Below are positions 8,590 through 17,522 of a stretch of DNA of 64,000 nt, piece after piece. Under the pieces are notes generated by a model. That model worked only from the letters and a program-made list of their open reading frames with translations, ran no database searches and was not told where the DNA came from. Source of the stretch: Chloroflexota bacterium (GTDB lineage: Bacteria > Chloroflexota > Limnocylindria > Limnocylindrales > CSP1-4); NCBI GenBank assembly GCA_015478725.1, contig JADMIG010000013.1, positions 1 through 64,000 of the forward strand, in the 5' to 3' direction. The position numbers and the translations under genes are program-made. The number at the start of each line of letters is the position of its first letter. Position 1 is the first letter of the stretch.

Positions 8590-9408
8590 TCAGTCAGCCG
8601 GCCGGCCCGCTGGCCGGGTCAAGGATGACGCGGAAGAGGGCGAGCGCCGCCGCAGCATCCACCACCATCCTGGCGCGCGTTCGGCCAGCCAGGGCAGGAC
8701 GGCAAGTGCGATGAGCGAGTAATTGGCGATCGAATAGGAGATCGGGACGCCCTGCATGTTCCGGAGCACGGTGAGGTAGTCGGGGATCAATGGCACCGTC
8801 AGGAGGATCGGGACGATCGCGAGGATCGCCGTAGGGATCGGCCGCCGAAGGCCCACGATCGCGAGCGGAGCGAGCGTCGGCTTCATCGCGAGGAGTCCGA
8901 CTGGCCAACCGAACCGGATCCCGAGCCCGAACACGGCGCAGAGGAAGAGCGAGCTGTTGCCGTTGAGGATCGGGTACTGCAGCGAGTTCGTCATCGAGAG
9001 GACCGCCACGGCCGGCCAGGCCCACCAGACCAGACCGCGAAGCAGATAGCAGAAGACGGCGATGGGGATCGCGTCCCAGAGGATGAAATCGATCGGATGG
9101 GGGAGGACGGCGAAGGGGGCGACGAGGACGAGGAAGTTCGGGGGGTGGATGAAGTCGAGATGTTCAGGCGTGAACGGGCCGGCGAGCTCAAATGGCGCGT
9201 ACGGCGAGCCTGTCGCGAGAAGTCGATCGAACCCCGCCCGGTAGCCGAGCCAGTCGAGGCCGAGCGGGATCGTGTCATGGTTCGCGAACCAGCCGGTGGC
9301 GAACAGCACCGCCTGGATGAGCACGAGCGCGATCGATCCACCGATGACGACTCGCTGGACGATGCGTCGTCGGACGAGTGGGGGATCGGGAGAAGCCGAG
9401 ATTGTCAT
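8590..9408 (-). CDS. GT87-family membrane glycosyltransferase, short form
   Basis: 272 aa with about eight helices. It shows LGLDWLGYRAGFDRLLATGS followed by IHPPNFLVLV, the GT87 first-loop and proline motif, and LAMKPTLAPLA, the conserved Lys-Pro helix. It is about 100 residues shorter than most family members, so it may have lost C-terminal helices or be a minimal version. It faces convergently onto the gene ending at 8536 and is divergent from the GT2 gene at 9498, whose product could supply its lipid-linked sugar. Confidence 0.75.
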   Translation of the reverse strand: MTISASPDPPLVRRRIVQRVVIGGSIALVLIQAVLFATGWFANHDTIPLGLDWLGYRAGFDRLLATGSPYAPFELAGPFTPEHLDFIHPPNFLVLVAPFAVLPHPIDFILWDAIPIAVFCYLLRGLVWWAWPAVAVLSMTNSLQYPILNGNSSLFLCAVFGLGIRFGWPVGLLAMKPTLAPLAIVGLRRPIPTAILAIVPILLTVPLIPDYLTVLRNMQGVPISYSIANYSLIALAVLPWLAERAPGWWWMLRRRSPSSASSLTRPAGRPAD

Positions 9409-9484
9409 GGGACGGGATGGTGCCTCCGCGCGATGACCGTGGCACTGACCCGAGAGTACCCCGTCGCGGTCCGGCGGTGCCATC

Positions 9485-9490
9485 TACACT
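9485..9490 (+). promoter_or_regulatory. -10 element, leaderless GT2 gene
   Basis: TACACT ends seven bases before ATG 9498, consistent with a leaderless transcript. Confidence 0.55.
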
Positions 9491-9497
9491 GCGCCGG

Positions 9498-10316
9498 ATG
9501 GAAGCCCGGTCGCTCACGATCGTCCTGCCGGCGTACCAGGAGGCGACCCGGATCGGTCCGGCGCTCGACGAGCTGTTCGGGTATCTCCATCGGCGCGGCG
9601 AGAACGCTCGTGACGGCGCACCCGGAGCGGCGCGCCTGCCGCCCCTCGTGACGGTCCTCGTCGTGGATGACGGAAGCACGGACGGGACGGCGGGGATCGT
9701 CGCATCGCGCCCGGAGGCCATCGGGGCCGACGCGTCCCTGCCCGAGCTCGCGCTCCTCCGGGTGCCGCACGCAGGCAAGGGCGCGGCCGTGCGGGCGGGG
9801 ATGCTCGCGGTCACCTCGGACCTGGCCGTCTTCGCCGACGCGGACATGGCGACGCCGCCGGACCAGCTGCCCCTCCTCGTCCAGGCGCTCGCAGATCAGG
9901 ATGTGGCGCTCGGCAGCCGGATCCAGCCGGACGGAACGGACATGCGGGGAAGCCAGCCGCTGTACCGCCGACTCCTCGGGCGGGCGTTCCACGCCTTCGC
10001 GTCCGTGTGGGTGGTCGGGGACGTGCAGGACACGCAGTGCGGGTTCAAGGGCTTCACGAGGGAGGCCGCGGACGCGCTGTTCGCAGACCAGCGGATCACG
10101 AGCATCGTCTTCGACGTCGAGCTCATCTACCTCGCCCGGCGGCGCGGACTGCGGATCGCCACCGTCCCGATCCGCTGGGCGGACCGACGCGGATCCCGGA
10201 TGAGGGCGCGACCGGGTCTCGCGCTCCGCGTCGCGTGGGACCTGCTCCGCATCCCGTTCCTCCACCGACGGACGAGCCGGGGTCAGGCGAGGTCCCGGTC
10301 AGAACGCGAGCCATGA
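9498..10316 (+). CDS. GT2 glycosyltransferase, dolichyl/polyprenyl-phosphate sugar synthase type
   Basis: 272 aa soluble GT-A enzyme. Features in order are LTIVLPAYQEATRI at the N-terminus, VVDDGSTDGT nucleotide-binding motif near residue 60, FADADMATPP metal-binding DXD-type motif near 115, and GSRIQPDGT and TQCGFKGF acceptor-loop motifs. This is the ALG5/DPM1-like group, which loads a sugar from a nucleotide onto polyprenyl phosphate at the inner membrane face. Its product would feed the adjacent GT87 transferases; the next gene overlaps it as ATGA. Confidence 0.88.
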   Translation: MEARSLTIVLPAYQEATRIGPALDELFGYLHRRGENARDGAPGAARLPPLVTVLVVDDGSTDGTAGIVASRPEAIGADASLPELALLRVPHAGKGAAVRAGMLAVTSDLAVFADADMATPPDQLPLLVQALADQDVALGSRIQPDGTDMRGSQPLYRRLLGRAFHAFASVWVVGDVQDTQCGFKGFTREAADALFADQRITSIVFDVELIYLARRRGLRIATVPIRWADRRGSRMRARPGLALRVAWDLLRIPFLHRRTSRGQARSRSEREP

Positions 10317-11389
10317 CGGCGGCTCCCCTGGCGAGCGACGCACGGCCCGGGAGGGCGGCGCGGCTCGGCCGGGCGGTGCTCCCGGTCCTCGCGATCCTCA
10401 TCTTCGTGGCCGCCACGGTGGCGATCGCCTGGGCGGCCCGGGACACGCTCGGCTACGACTACCAGGCGTACGTCCGCGCGGCAGAGCGCCTTGTCGCCGG
10501 CCAGGCGCTCTACGACCCGAACGTGAACGTGGCGGGCCCATTCGCGATCTTCCTGTACCCGCCACCGTTCGCCTTGGCGATGGTCCCGTTCTCGTGGCTC
10601 CCCGCAGGCACCGGACCCGCCGTGTGGACTGCCGTCCTCGCCATCGCGTACGTCCTCGGCGTGGCGATCCTCCCGGTGCGGCGGGATGTCCGCTGGGTGA
10701 CCCTCCTCCTCGCCGGGATCTGCTGGCCGTTCCTCTATTCGATCAAGCTCGGCCAGGTCGGTCCGCTCCTGTTCCTCGCCTTCGCGGCCGGCTGGCGATG
10801 GCGCGATCGGCCGGGGATCCTCGGAGCGGCCATCGCGATCGGCGCGCTCATCAAGGTCCAGCCGGCGATCCTCTTCGGCTGGGCGCTCGCGACCGGTCGG
10901 CGGCGGGCGGTCGTCATCGGTGTGGTGATCCTCGTGGGAGCGTCGCTCGTCGCGACGGCGATCGCAGGGTCGGGGGTGTGGTTGGACTACGTCGCGATCC
11001 TCGGCCGGGTGAGCTCGCCCGTGACGACCCCGCACAACTACACGCCCGGCGCGCTCGCGTACGGTGCCGGCGCGAGCCTCGCCGTCGCCACCGCGATCCA
11101 GTGGGGCTGGGTCGCCCTCGCGGTCGCGATCGTGCTCGGGGCCTGGTGGCGGGCGGACGCGGAGACGGGATACGTGACGACGGCGATCGCCAGTCAGGTC
11201 ATCTCGCCGCTCCTCTGGGAGCACTACGCGATGCTGCTGCTCCTCCCGACGGCGCTCCTCCTCGAGCGGCGACAGTGGTGGGCTGTCGCGCTTCCGCTGC
11301 TCCCGTGGCTCGGGCCGCCCGCGTATCCGATCGTCTTCCTGGCCGGCCTCATCGGTCCGATCCTCACCGCGCCGCGGAGGGGCACGTAG
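10313..11389 (+). CDS. GT87-family membrane glycosyltransferase
   Basis: 358 aa, about ten helices. First-loop residues YDYQAYVRAAERLVAGQALY and FLYPPPFALA identify the GT87 family; ALIKVQPAILFGWA carries the conserved Lys-x-Gln-Pro segment. The start ATG overlaps the stop of the GT2 gene by four bases (ATGA), so the donor-making enzyme and the transferase are made together. The transferase presumably uses the polyprenyl-phosphate sugar produced by that partner. Confidence 0.85.
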   Translation: MTAAPLASDARPGRAARLGRAVLPVLAILIFVAATVAIAWAARDTLGYDYQAYVRAAERLVAGQALYDPNVNVAGPFAIFLYPPPFALAMVPFSWLPAGTGPAVWTAVLAIAYVLGVAILPVRRDVRWVTLLLAGICWPFLYSIKLGQVGPLLFLAFAAGWRWRDRPGILGAAIAIGALIKVQPAILFGWALATGRRRAVVIGVVILVGASLVATAIAGSGVWLDYVAILGRVSSPVTTPHNYTPGALAYGAGASLAVATAIQWGWVALAVAIVLGAWWRADAETGYVTTAIASQVISPLLWEHYAMLLLLPTALLLERRQWWAVALPLLPWLGPPAYPIVFLAGLIGPILTAPRRGT

Positions 11390-11623
11390 GGGCTCGCAGG
11401 AGCTTGCCGAGGATCGCTCCCGCGTGGGTTGTGTCACCTACGCGTGGGGTGCGTCGTATACGCGACTCGGGAGCCTGCCGGCGGACCCGGCGCTCGAGTC
11501 CGAGCTCAAACCTGCCCCCAGCAGGCCTCGACCGCCCCGGCGGCCCGACATTGCACGCACTCGGTGCGTCGGTGATACGAAGGGCCTTCGGCTTGGCGCT
11601 GACCCGGCGTTCGCCCACCCCCG

Positions 11624-11629
11624 TAGACT
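11624..11629 (+). promoter_or_regulatory. -10 element ahead of a leaderless mini-ORF
   Basis: TAGACT ends seven bases before GTG 11637. The 234 bases before it (11390-11623) hold no gene or RNA that I recognise. Confidence 0.5.
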
Positions 11630-11636
11630 CTCCCGC

Positions 11637-11684
11637 GTGATATGGATCGATATCGCGGCCATTCGTCGCCCGACAGGCCGATGA
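11637..11684 (+). CDS. Possible leaderless 15-residue upstream ORF
   Basis: GTG at 11637 stands exactly where the TAGACT promoter would start the message. The frame encodes MIWIDIAAIRRPTGR and stops at TGA 11682-11684, overlapping the ATG of the next gene (11681) as ATGA. It could be a real leader whose translation delivers ribosomes to the downstream gene, or simply the 5' end of the message if translation starts at ATG 11642, in frame with the large gene. Moderate to low confidence. Confidence 0.4.
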   Translation: MIWIDIAAIRRPTGR

Positions 11685-12946
11685 CGACGCGCCGGATCAC
11701 GACCGTCGCCGCCGGCCTCGCCCTCGTCGTCGCGTCGTTCGTCATCTACCTCCTCAGCTCCCGCCAGTTCAACGCCGGCCGGGGCGACTTCTTCTATCTC
11801 GCCGATGCGTTCCTCCACGGCCGGACGTGGCTCCCGTTCGCCCTCGGCGAGAACGACGTCATCTACGGCGGGGCCGGACGGTTCTTCGTCCCGTTCGCGC
11901 CGTTCCCGGCGATCGCACTCATGCCGCTCGTCGCGGTCGTGGGCTCGACCACCGCCGATTCGTGGCAGCCGATCGTCAACAGCCTCATCGCCGCGACGGA
12001 TGTCGGCCTCGCGTTCTGGCTCGCGAGCCGGGCGGGCGTCACGCGGGTCGTCGATCGCCTGTGGCTCGCGGTGCTCCTCGGCTTCAGCACGGCGATCTGG
12101 TGGGTCACCACCCGCGGTGGCGTGTGGCACACGGGCCACCTCGTCGCGACGTTCCTCACCTTGTGCGCCCTCATCGAGTTGTTCGGCCGCCGCCGGCCGT
12201 GGCTTCTCGGACTTCTCGGCGGCGCGGCGTTCCTCACCCGCCCGCCGCTCGCGTTCGCGCTGCCCGTCTATGCGCTCCTGCTCTGGGCGCCGGACGACGG
12301 CGACGTTGCGCCGGACGACGGCGAGGTGACGCCGGCGGAGGACGGGGTGAAGCCGCGCGCGAACGTCGCCCCGTGGGATCCGCGGTCCTGGCCGATCCGG
12401 GAGTGGCTCGCGTTCGGCCTCGGCGCGCTCCCGAGCCTCGCCCTCTTCTTCTGGTACAACGACGCGCGGTTCGGCAGCCCGTTCGAGTCCGGCTACGCTC
12501 TCGCGACGCTCCCACCGTTCCTCGAGACGCTCCGCGAGCAGGGGCTCTTCTCCACCTCGCACGTCGGGATGAACATCGACTACCTGTTCCTCCACCTCCC
12601 GACGCAGATCCCGAGGTTCCCGTTCTTCCGACCGGACGGACTCGGGATGTCCATCTTCCTCACGAGTCCCGGGCTGCTCCTCGCCGTCCGGGCACCGTGG
12701 CGGTCGCGCCTGGCGATCGGTCTCGGCCTCGCCGCCCTCCTCGTCCTCATCCCGACGCTCCTCTACTACGGCGGCGGGTGGCTCCAGTACGGCTATCGGT
12801 ATGCCCTCGACTCCATCCCGTTCGTCCTCGCTCTCTGCGCGCTCGCCGTCGCCCGCCACGGGCTCGGCTGGGGATGGCGGGCGGTCATCGGCTTCGGGAT
12901 CCTCGTCAACCTCGGTGGGGTCTACTGGGCATATCACCTGTTGTGA
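11681..12946 (+). CDS. Polytopic membrane glycosyltransferase-like protein
   Basis: 421 aa, about ten hydrophobic helices. The first outside loop has RGDFFYLADAFLHGRTWLP, resembling the acidic loop of GT39/GT83 enzymes; AFLTRPPLAF and FWYNDARFGSPFESGY in later loops are common to this class. A cytoplasmic-type loop near residue 200 has a tandem acidic repeat (PDDGDVA / PDDGEVT). The start at 11681 is coupled to the mini-ORF; ATG 11642 in the same frame would add 13 residues. The exact substrate is unknown. Confidence 0.75.
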   Translation: MTTRRITTVAAGLALVVASFVIYLLSSRQFNAGRGDFFYLADAFLHGRTWLPFALGENDVIYGGAGRFFVPFAPFPAIALMPLVAVVGSTTADSWQPIVNSLIAATDVGLAFWLASRAGVTRVVDRLWLAVLLGFSTAIWWVTTRGGVWHTGHLVATFLTLCALIELFGRRRPWLLGLLGGAAFLTRPPLAFALPVYALLLWAPDDGDVAPDDGEVTPAEDGVKPRANVAPWDPRSWPIREWLAFGLGALPSLALFFWYNDARFGSPFESGYALATLPPFLETLREQGLFSTSHVGMNIDYLFLHLPTQIPRFPFFRPDGLGMSIFLTSPGLLLAVRAPWRSRLAIGLGLAALLVLIPTLLYYGGGWLQYGYRYALDSIPFVLALCALAVARHGLGWGWRAVIGFGILVNLGGVYWAYHLL

Positions 12947-12992
12947 CGGCGGCCCGGAAGTTGCGGCCGCAACCGTAAACTGAAGCCGGTGC

Positions 12993-12998
12993 TATCCT
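12993..12998 (+). promoter_or_regulatory. -10 element, leaderless acetyltransferase gene
   Basis: TATCCT ends seven bases before GTG 13006. Confidence 0.5.
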
Positions 12999-13005
12999 CG
13001 CGGGC

Positions 13006-14262
13006 GTGACCTCCCAGACGCTCGACGCCGAGCCTGCCTGTCCCCCGGCGGCCGCGGCCGCCACCCAGGACCGAACCGGATCTGCCTCGACGGCGATGCC
13101 GACCGACCACCCCCTTGTCGTCCGGCGCGTTGCGTTCGACGACATCCCGAGGGCGACGTGGGACGCGCTCGTGGATCGCACCCCCGCCGCGACCCCGTTC
13201 AGCCGCTGGGCGTTCCATCGAGCGTGGTGGGACGCCTACGGCGCGAACGCCCACGACGAGACGCTGGTCGTCGAGGCTCCCGGCGTTCGCCCGAGCGAGT
13301 CCCGCGCGGACCCCGACGCCCTTCCAGTGGCGATCGTCCCGCTCATGCACCGCCACGAGGTGGAGCCCACGGATGCGGCGACGCATTCGACTCTCCGCCA
13401 CGGCGGCGAGCAGCGGCTCACCGCGGTCCCGCCCACCGCGAAGGCGATCTTCTTCGGGGCGAGCTATCACGCCGACTACGCGACGGTCCTCACCGCGCCC
13501 ACGGATCTCCCCGCCGTCTCCCAAGCGCTCGTCGCCCACCTCGCGGCGACGCCGACCCGGGACGACCTCCATCCGGACCCGTGGGATGTCGTCGACCTGC
13601 GGCGTCTTCGCTGCGGCGACCCCGCGGCGGACGAGCTCACCGCCGCCTTTCGCGCGGCGGCACCCGGCGAGGGCTGGAACGTCATCCTCGAACGCGAGGA
13701 TGTCTGCCCGATCGTGAAGATCGAGCCAGGCCACGACTTCGAGGGCTATCTCGACACGCTCGAGAAGAAGGCCCGCCACGAGATCCGTCGGAAGATCCGC
13801 CGGGCCGAGGCCGCCGGCGATGTCCGCCTCTCCGAATCGGACGACGCCCTCGCCGAACTGGATGCCTTCATCGACCTTCACCAGCGCCGCTGGGGCGCCG
13901 ATGGCCTCTTCCCGCCGACCCCCGGCGGCGACGCCAGCCGGCTCTTCATCCGGCGGCTCTTCGAGGAGTTCGGGCCCGGCGGGGCGATCCGCCTGACATT
14001 CCTCACCGTGAACGGCCGTCGGATCGGCGCGGGGATCCACTTCGACGACGGCGAGTCCATCGGCTACTACAACGCCGGCGTGGACCCGGACGCGCGCGAG
14101 CTCTCGCCCGGCGTCATCCTGCTCGCCCGCCACCTCGCCGCGGCGATCGCCGCCGGCCGTACCCGCTTCGACTTCCTCCGCGGCGACGAGCCCTACAAGT
14201 ACGAGTGGGGCGCGGTGGACGAGCCGATCCAGCGCATCCTCGTCACGCGGACGGCCCGCTGA
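13006..14262 (+). CDS. FemAB/CelD-like GNAT acyltransferase
   Basis: 418 aa soluble protein. The N-terminal half begins after a low-complexity 30-residue stretch with VVRRVAFDDIPRATWDALVD; the C-terminal half has LEKKARHEIRRKIRRAEA, a conserved basic helix, and RLTFLTVNGRRIGAGIHFDD with the GNAT acetyl-CoA fold. This is the peptidoglycan interpeptide/CelD-like group (Acetyltransf_6), often found in exopolysaccharide loci where it acylates sugars or peptides. The leaderless GTG start follows TATCCT. A GT4 transferase begins one base after its stop, so the two form an operon. Confidence 0.8.
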   Translation: MTSQTLDAEPACPPAAAAATQDRTGSASTAMPTDHPLVVRRVAFDDIPRATWDALVDRTPAATPFSRWAFHRAWWDAYGANAHDETLVVEAPGVRPSESRADPDALPVAIVPLMHRHEVEPTDAATHSTLRHGGEQRLTAVPPTAKAIFFGASYHADYATVLTAPTDLPAVSQALVAHLAATPTRDDLHPDPWDVVDLRRLRCGDPAADELTAAFRAAAPGEGWNVILEREDVCPIVKIEPGHDFEGYLDTLEKKARHEIRRKIRRAEAAGDVRLSESDDALAELDAFIDLHQRRWGADGLFPPTPGGDASRLFIRRLFEEFGPGGAIRLTFLTVNGRRIGAGIHFDDGESIGYYNAGVDPDARELSPGVILLARHLAAAIAAGRTRFDFLRGDEPYKYEWGAVDEPIQRILVTRTAR

Positions 14263-14263
14263 G

Positions 14264-15466
14264 ATGAGCGCACCTGCCGGCGACGACCCCTGCCTCGAGC
14301 CGGTGATCCGGTTGCCACTTCCGGACGACCGCCGCATCCGCATCGTCGAGGTCCTCGCGACCGGGACGAACGGCGGCGCCCAGGAACACCTGTACGGCCT
14401 CCTCTCGCGCCTCGATCGCGACCGCTATGACGTGAGCGTCGTCTCGCTCTCCGCCGGGAGCGCGGCCCGGAAGATCGCCCGGCTCGGCATCCCGGTGACG
14501 ATCGTCGACGATCCGGAGGACGGCGCCGCCGTGGCGGACCTCACCGCCCACCTCGGGGAGATCCGTCCCGATGTCGTCCACAACCACATGTTCCGGGCGG
14601 AGGTCCTGGGCACGCGCGCGGCGCTTGCGCTCGAGCGGTCCGTTGGGCTCCGGCCGTATGTCGTTTCGACCGTTCACTCGTCGCGGGTCCGCTCGATCGA
14701 GGATCGGGAGCTCCTGCGGGCGCTGACGCCGTCCATGGACCGCCTCATCGCGGTCTCGCGGGCGATCGTGGCCAAGATCGCGGACGAGCGCTGCTGTGCG
14801 ACCCCCGTGAGCCTCATCTACAACGGCGTCGACCTCGATCGATACGACCATCAGGAGGCGCCCTCCGCGCTGTCCGAGGAGTACGGCCTGGAACCCGGGG
14901 CGCCGGTCGTCGGCGTCGTCGCCCGGCTTGAACCGGAGAAGGGCCACCCGACGCTCCTCGAGGCTTGGCTGTCCATCCTCCGGTCGTGCCCGGACGCCTA
15001 CCTCCTCGTCGTCGGCGAGGGAAGCGGGCGGGAGGCCCTCGAGGCCCAGGCCCGCGAGCTGCGGATCGCCCATCGGGTCGTCTTCACCGGCCGTCGCGAC
15101 GACATCCCGGCGGTCACCGCCGCCCTTGACGTCGCGGTCCTGCCCTCCTATCGCGAGGCGCAGGGACTGACGATCCTCGAGGCGATGGCGCTCTCGCGCC
15201 CGGTCGTCGCGTCCAACGTCGGCGGCATCCCCGAGATGGTGGAGGATGGCGTCACGGGGCTGCTCGTGCCGCCGCGCGATGCCGGTGCGCTCGCGGCGGC
15301 GATCGTCCGCCTCCTCCGCGATCACCCCCTCGCGGACACCCTTGCCCGGGCCGGTCACGACCTGGTCCACGATCGCTTCTGCATCCAGCTCATGGTGAAT
15401 GCGACGGAATCGATCTACGAGGCGGGTGCCGCGGCCGTGCGCTTGAGCGAGGCCGTCGCGGTCTGA
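14264..15466 (+). CDS. GT4-family glycosyltransferase
   Basis: 400 aa GT-B enzyme. The N-terminal domain begins IRIVEVLATGTNGGAQEHLY with the glycine-rich acceptor-binding loop; the C-terminal domain has VVGVVARLEPEKGHPTLLEA and EAQGLTILEAMALSRPVVAS, including the E-x7-E motif that binds the donor nucleotide. It transfers a sugar from a nucleotide donor on the cytoplasmic side. It follows the FemAB-like gene after one base. A role in lipid-linked glycan or exopolysaccharide assembly is inferred. Confidence 0.9.
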   Translation: MSAPAGDDPCLEPVIRLPLPDDRRIRIVEVLATGTNGGAQEHLYGLLSRLDRDRYDVSVVSLSAGSAARKIARLGIPVTIVDDPEDGAAVADLTAHLGEIRPDVVHNHMFRAEVLGTRAALALERSVGLRPYVVSTVHSSRVRSIEDRELLRALTPSMDRLIAVSRAIVAKIADERCCATPVSLIYNGVDLDRYDHQEAPSALSEEYGLEPGAPVVGVVARLEPEKGHPTLLEAWLSILRSCPDAYLLVVGEGSGREALEAQARELRIAHRVVFTGRRDDIPAVTAALDVAVLPSYREAQGLTILEAMALSRPVVASNVGGIPEMVEDGVTGLLVPPRDAGALAAAIVRLLRDHPLADTLARAGHDLVHDRFCIQLMVNATESIYEAGAAAVRLSEAVAV

Positions 15467-15587
15467 CGAGGCCACAGCGTTCGGGTAGGCCCGGTCCACG
15501 CACGCGGGGCGGCGAGGGGTCTCCCGGCTCAGTCAGTTCGGGGCATGAACACGCGGGTGACCGTGCCTGCGGACGGTCCTCCATCCG

Positions 15588-15616
15588 TTGACTGCTACGC
15601 AAAATGCGTAGATTAT
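15588..15616 (+). promoter_or_regulatory. Promoter with embedded palindromic operator
   Basis: TTGACT (15588-15593) and GATTAT (15611-15616) are 17 bases apart. The spacer holds a perfect inverted repeat, CTACGCA-AAA-TGCGTAG (15595-15611). Binding there would block the polymerase, which fits autorepression by the winged-helix protein encoded just downstream. GTG 15624 lies seven bases after the -10 element. Confidence 0.65.
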
Positions 15617-15623
15617 CATGGGT

Positions 15624-16253
15624 GTGAGGCAACTCCTCGACACGCGGACTGCGTCTGTCCTCCTCGTGCTGTCCGAGCGTCCGGAAGGCGCGACGCTGAG
15701 CGAGCTTGCCCATCTCGTCTCCGCCCCTCTCTCGAGCCTCCAACGCAACATCGAGTCTCTGGAGGACGACGGGGTCGTCATCCGCGATCGTCGGTCGCGG
15801 CCGCGCTACCGCCTCGCTGCCGACGCGCCGCGCGACGGCATCGCCCAGGTAGCCGGGTGGAGGCTGCCGCAGGAAGCGGCCGAGAAATTGCGCCAGCAGG
15901 CGGCTGCGATGAGCGCCGCGTCCGACCCGAGCGTCGACTCCACGAGGGCTCTGCGGACCGCGCTCCGAGATCCCGGCCGAGCCAAGGAATTGGAGGACAT
16001 GGCGCGACGGCTGATCTGGTGGCAGCCGGCGAGAGCGACCTTGAAAGAGCCGGCGAGACTCATCGCCCAGGTCATGGCCGTCGGCAGTTGGGAGGACATG
16101 GAGTTCGTTGAGTCGCTCTTCGGTGAAGCGGCGTTTCGCGACGTGCTCGGCAAGGCGTCACCTGGAGTCTTCGGCCCTCGCGCATGGGCCTACTGGCACG
16201 CGCGGCTGGGCTACAAGCGGACGCCACCGCTGCCGAAGCGTGCGGTCGGGTGA
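15624..16253 (+). CDS. Winged-helix DNA-binding protein, possible orphan antitoxin
   Basis: 209 aa. The N-terminal 60 residues form an ArsR/MarR-like winged helix (ATLSELAHLVSAPLSSLQRN, then a wing with DRRSRPRYRL). The C-terminal half is helical and ends in a tryptophan-rich stretch (GPRAWAYWHARLGYKRTPPL), resembling from memory regulators that sit upstream of AbiEii-type nucleotidyltransferase toxins. No such toxin follows: 16254-16413 has no convincing ORF. GTG 15624 is preferred over ATG 15618 because of its distance to the -10 element. It probably represses itself through the palindrome. Confidence 0.55.
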   Translation: MRQLLDTRTASVLLVLSERPEGATLSELAHLVSAPLSSLQRNIESLEDDGVVIRDRRSRPRYRLAADAPRDGIAQVAGWRLPQEAAEKLRQQAAAMSAASDPSVDSTRALRTALRDPGRAKELEDMARRLIWWQPARATLKEPARLIAQVMAVGSWEDMEFVESLFGEAAFRDVLGKASPGVFGPRAWAYWHARLGYKRTPPLPKRAVG

Positions 16254-16413
16254 GCCGTCGACGCCACTACGGCTGCCGCAAATGCCCAGGTCCTTGGTCA
16301 GCGCCATCGGGACACCGGGAACGACACGCAGAAGCGCACGAACGCCGCGGCCGCCGTTCTTCTGGCTGAGTCCCCTCGGCCATCATTCGCCGATCATGCT
16401 CGTCACGGAGCCG

Positions 16414-17451
16414 TCAACGGGCCCACATTTCTGGTTCCGGTGCACGGGTCGGGGATGGTCGGGAGCGCGCAAGAGGCCATATTCCTGGGGCCATCGCCAC
16501 GAGCAGTAGGGTCAGCCAGTCCATGTTCACCACCGGCGAACCCCAGACCATGGTGAAGACCGCGATCGAGAAGGCGACCTCCGGCCCGCGGCGCAGCGCC
16601 CACATCGCCGAGATCCCGACGATGTCGATGGCGAGCGGGACGAAACGCGCAACCTCCGTCGCGACGCCGAGGTCGCGCACGACCCCGGCCAGACTGAATT
16701 GCGATGAACCCACTGAAGCCGTCTGACCGATCACATGCAGGTAGTCGAGATGCGCCTGCAGGCCTGCTCCGATGAGACTGAGCAGAGCGAGCGCGACCGC
16801 CGCAATGACGAACGCGGCAACGGCATGCCAGCGACGCTGGACGAGGAGCCAGATGACGAGGATCGCCGGCGTCAGCTTGAGGACCGCCGCGACCGCCAGC
16901 ACTACACCCGCGCCTCGATCGTGGCCCTCGCGGACGAGGAGCCACACGGCGACAAGTGCGAAGAGGAGCAGCCCGTTCACATTTCCGGTCGGGATCTCGT
17001 AGATGAACGGGACGAGAAAGACGAAAAGTGCAACCGCCATCAGAACCGGCCGCGCCCGGAGCATGAGGCCGATCGTGGAACCGATGCCCACTGCGCAGGC
17101 CGCCCACCAGATGTATAGACCGGCTTCGGCCGGAAGAGCCGCAAGCGGTCTCCAGATCACCGCGATCAGCGGCGGCGACAGGAGCGGGACGGTCCAGTAC
17201 GGGGGTCGGATGTCGATCGGTCGATCGCCGGGCGACAGGGCGTAGAGCGGATGTCCGGCGTTCAAGCGTTCGCCCGCCGCCAGGTAGGTGACGCCATCGG
17301 CGGGACCGTACCCAAGGACGAGGATCGCGTAGAGGATGATCCCGACGAAGAGGCCGATCGAACAGCCGACGAACACCCAGCGCGCCGCCCACGAGCGGTG
17401 TCCGATCAATCGCTCGTCCCGGTGCCCGGCAGGCCGAGTAGAGTCGTTCAC
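16414..17451 (-). CDS. GT87-family membrane glycosyltransferase
   Basis: 345 aa, about ten helices. DGVTYLAAGERLNAGHPLYA and PPYWTVPLLSPPLIAVIWRP are the GT87 first-loop and proline motifs; VLKLTPAILVIWLL is the conserved Lys helix. It is more similar to the pair at 20223-22303 (shared RLNAGH and SPPLIAV/YPPLIGV) than to the GT87 proteins further left, so these three form a subfamily. A TAGCAT -10 hexamer ends six bases before the GTG start. Confidence 0.82.
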   Translation of the reverse strand: MNDSTRPAGHRDERLIGHRSWAARWVFVGCSIGLFVGIILYAILVLGYGPADGVTYLAAGERLNAGHPLYALSPGDRPIDIRPPYWTVPLLSPPLIAVIWRPLAALPAEAGLYIWWAACAVGIGSTIGLMLRARPVLMAVALFVFLVPFIYEIPTGNVNGLLLFALVAVWLLVREGHDRGAGVVLAVAAVLKLTPAILVIWLLVQRRWHAVAAFVIAAVALALLSLIGAGLQAHLDYLHVIGQTASVGSSQFSLAGVVRDLGVATEVARFVPLAIDIVGISAMWALRRGPEVAFSIAVFTMVWGSPVVNMDWLTLLLVAMAPGIWPLARSRPSPTRAPEPEMWAR

Positions 17452-17457
17452 CGCTCG

Positions 17458-17463
17458 ATGCTA
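17458..17463 (-). promoter_or_regulatory. -10 element, leaderless GT87 gene
   Basis: TAGCAT on the minus strand ends six bases before GTG 17449-17451. Confidence 0.5.
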
Positions 17464-17512
17464 CGCCGAGCGTTCATCCACGACGAGCAGTGAGTCGGAC
17501 GCCCGCGGCCGG

Positions 17513-17518
17513 TACCAT
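17513..17518 (+). promoter_or_regulatory. -10 element, leaderless GT2 gene
   Basis: TACCAT ends four bases before GTG 17523 and seven before TTG 17526. The usual spacing in this window favours TTG, but GTG is the commoner codon. Confidence 0.45.
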
Positions 17519-17522
17519 CGGG

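Noticed and set aside
16254-16413. Small plus-strand ORFs after the antitoxin-like gene
   Set aside because: They are Arg/His-rich, lack ribosome sites and show no family motif; no toxin remnant could be supported.
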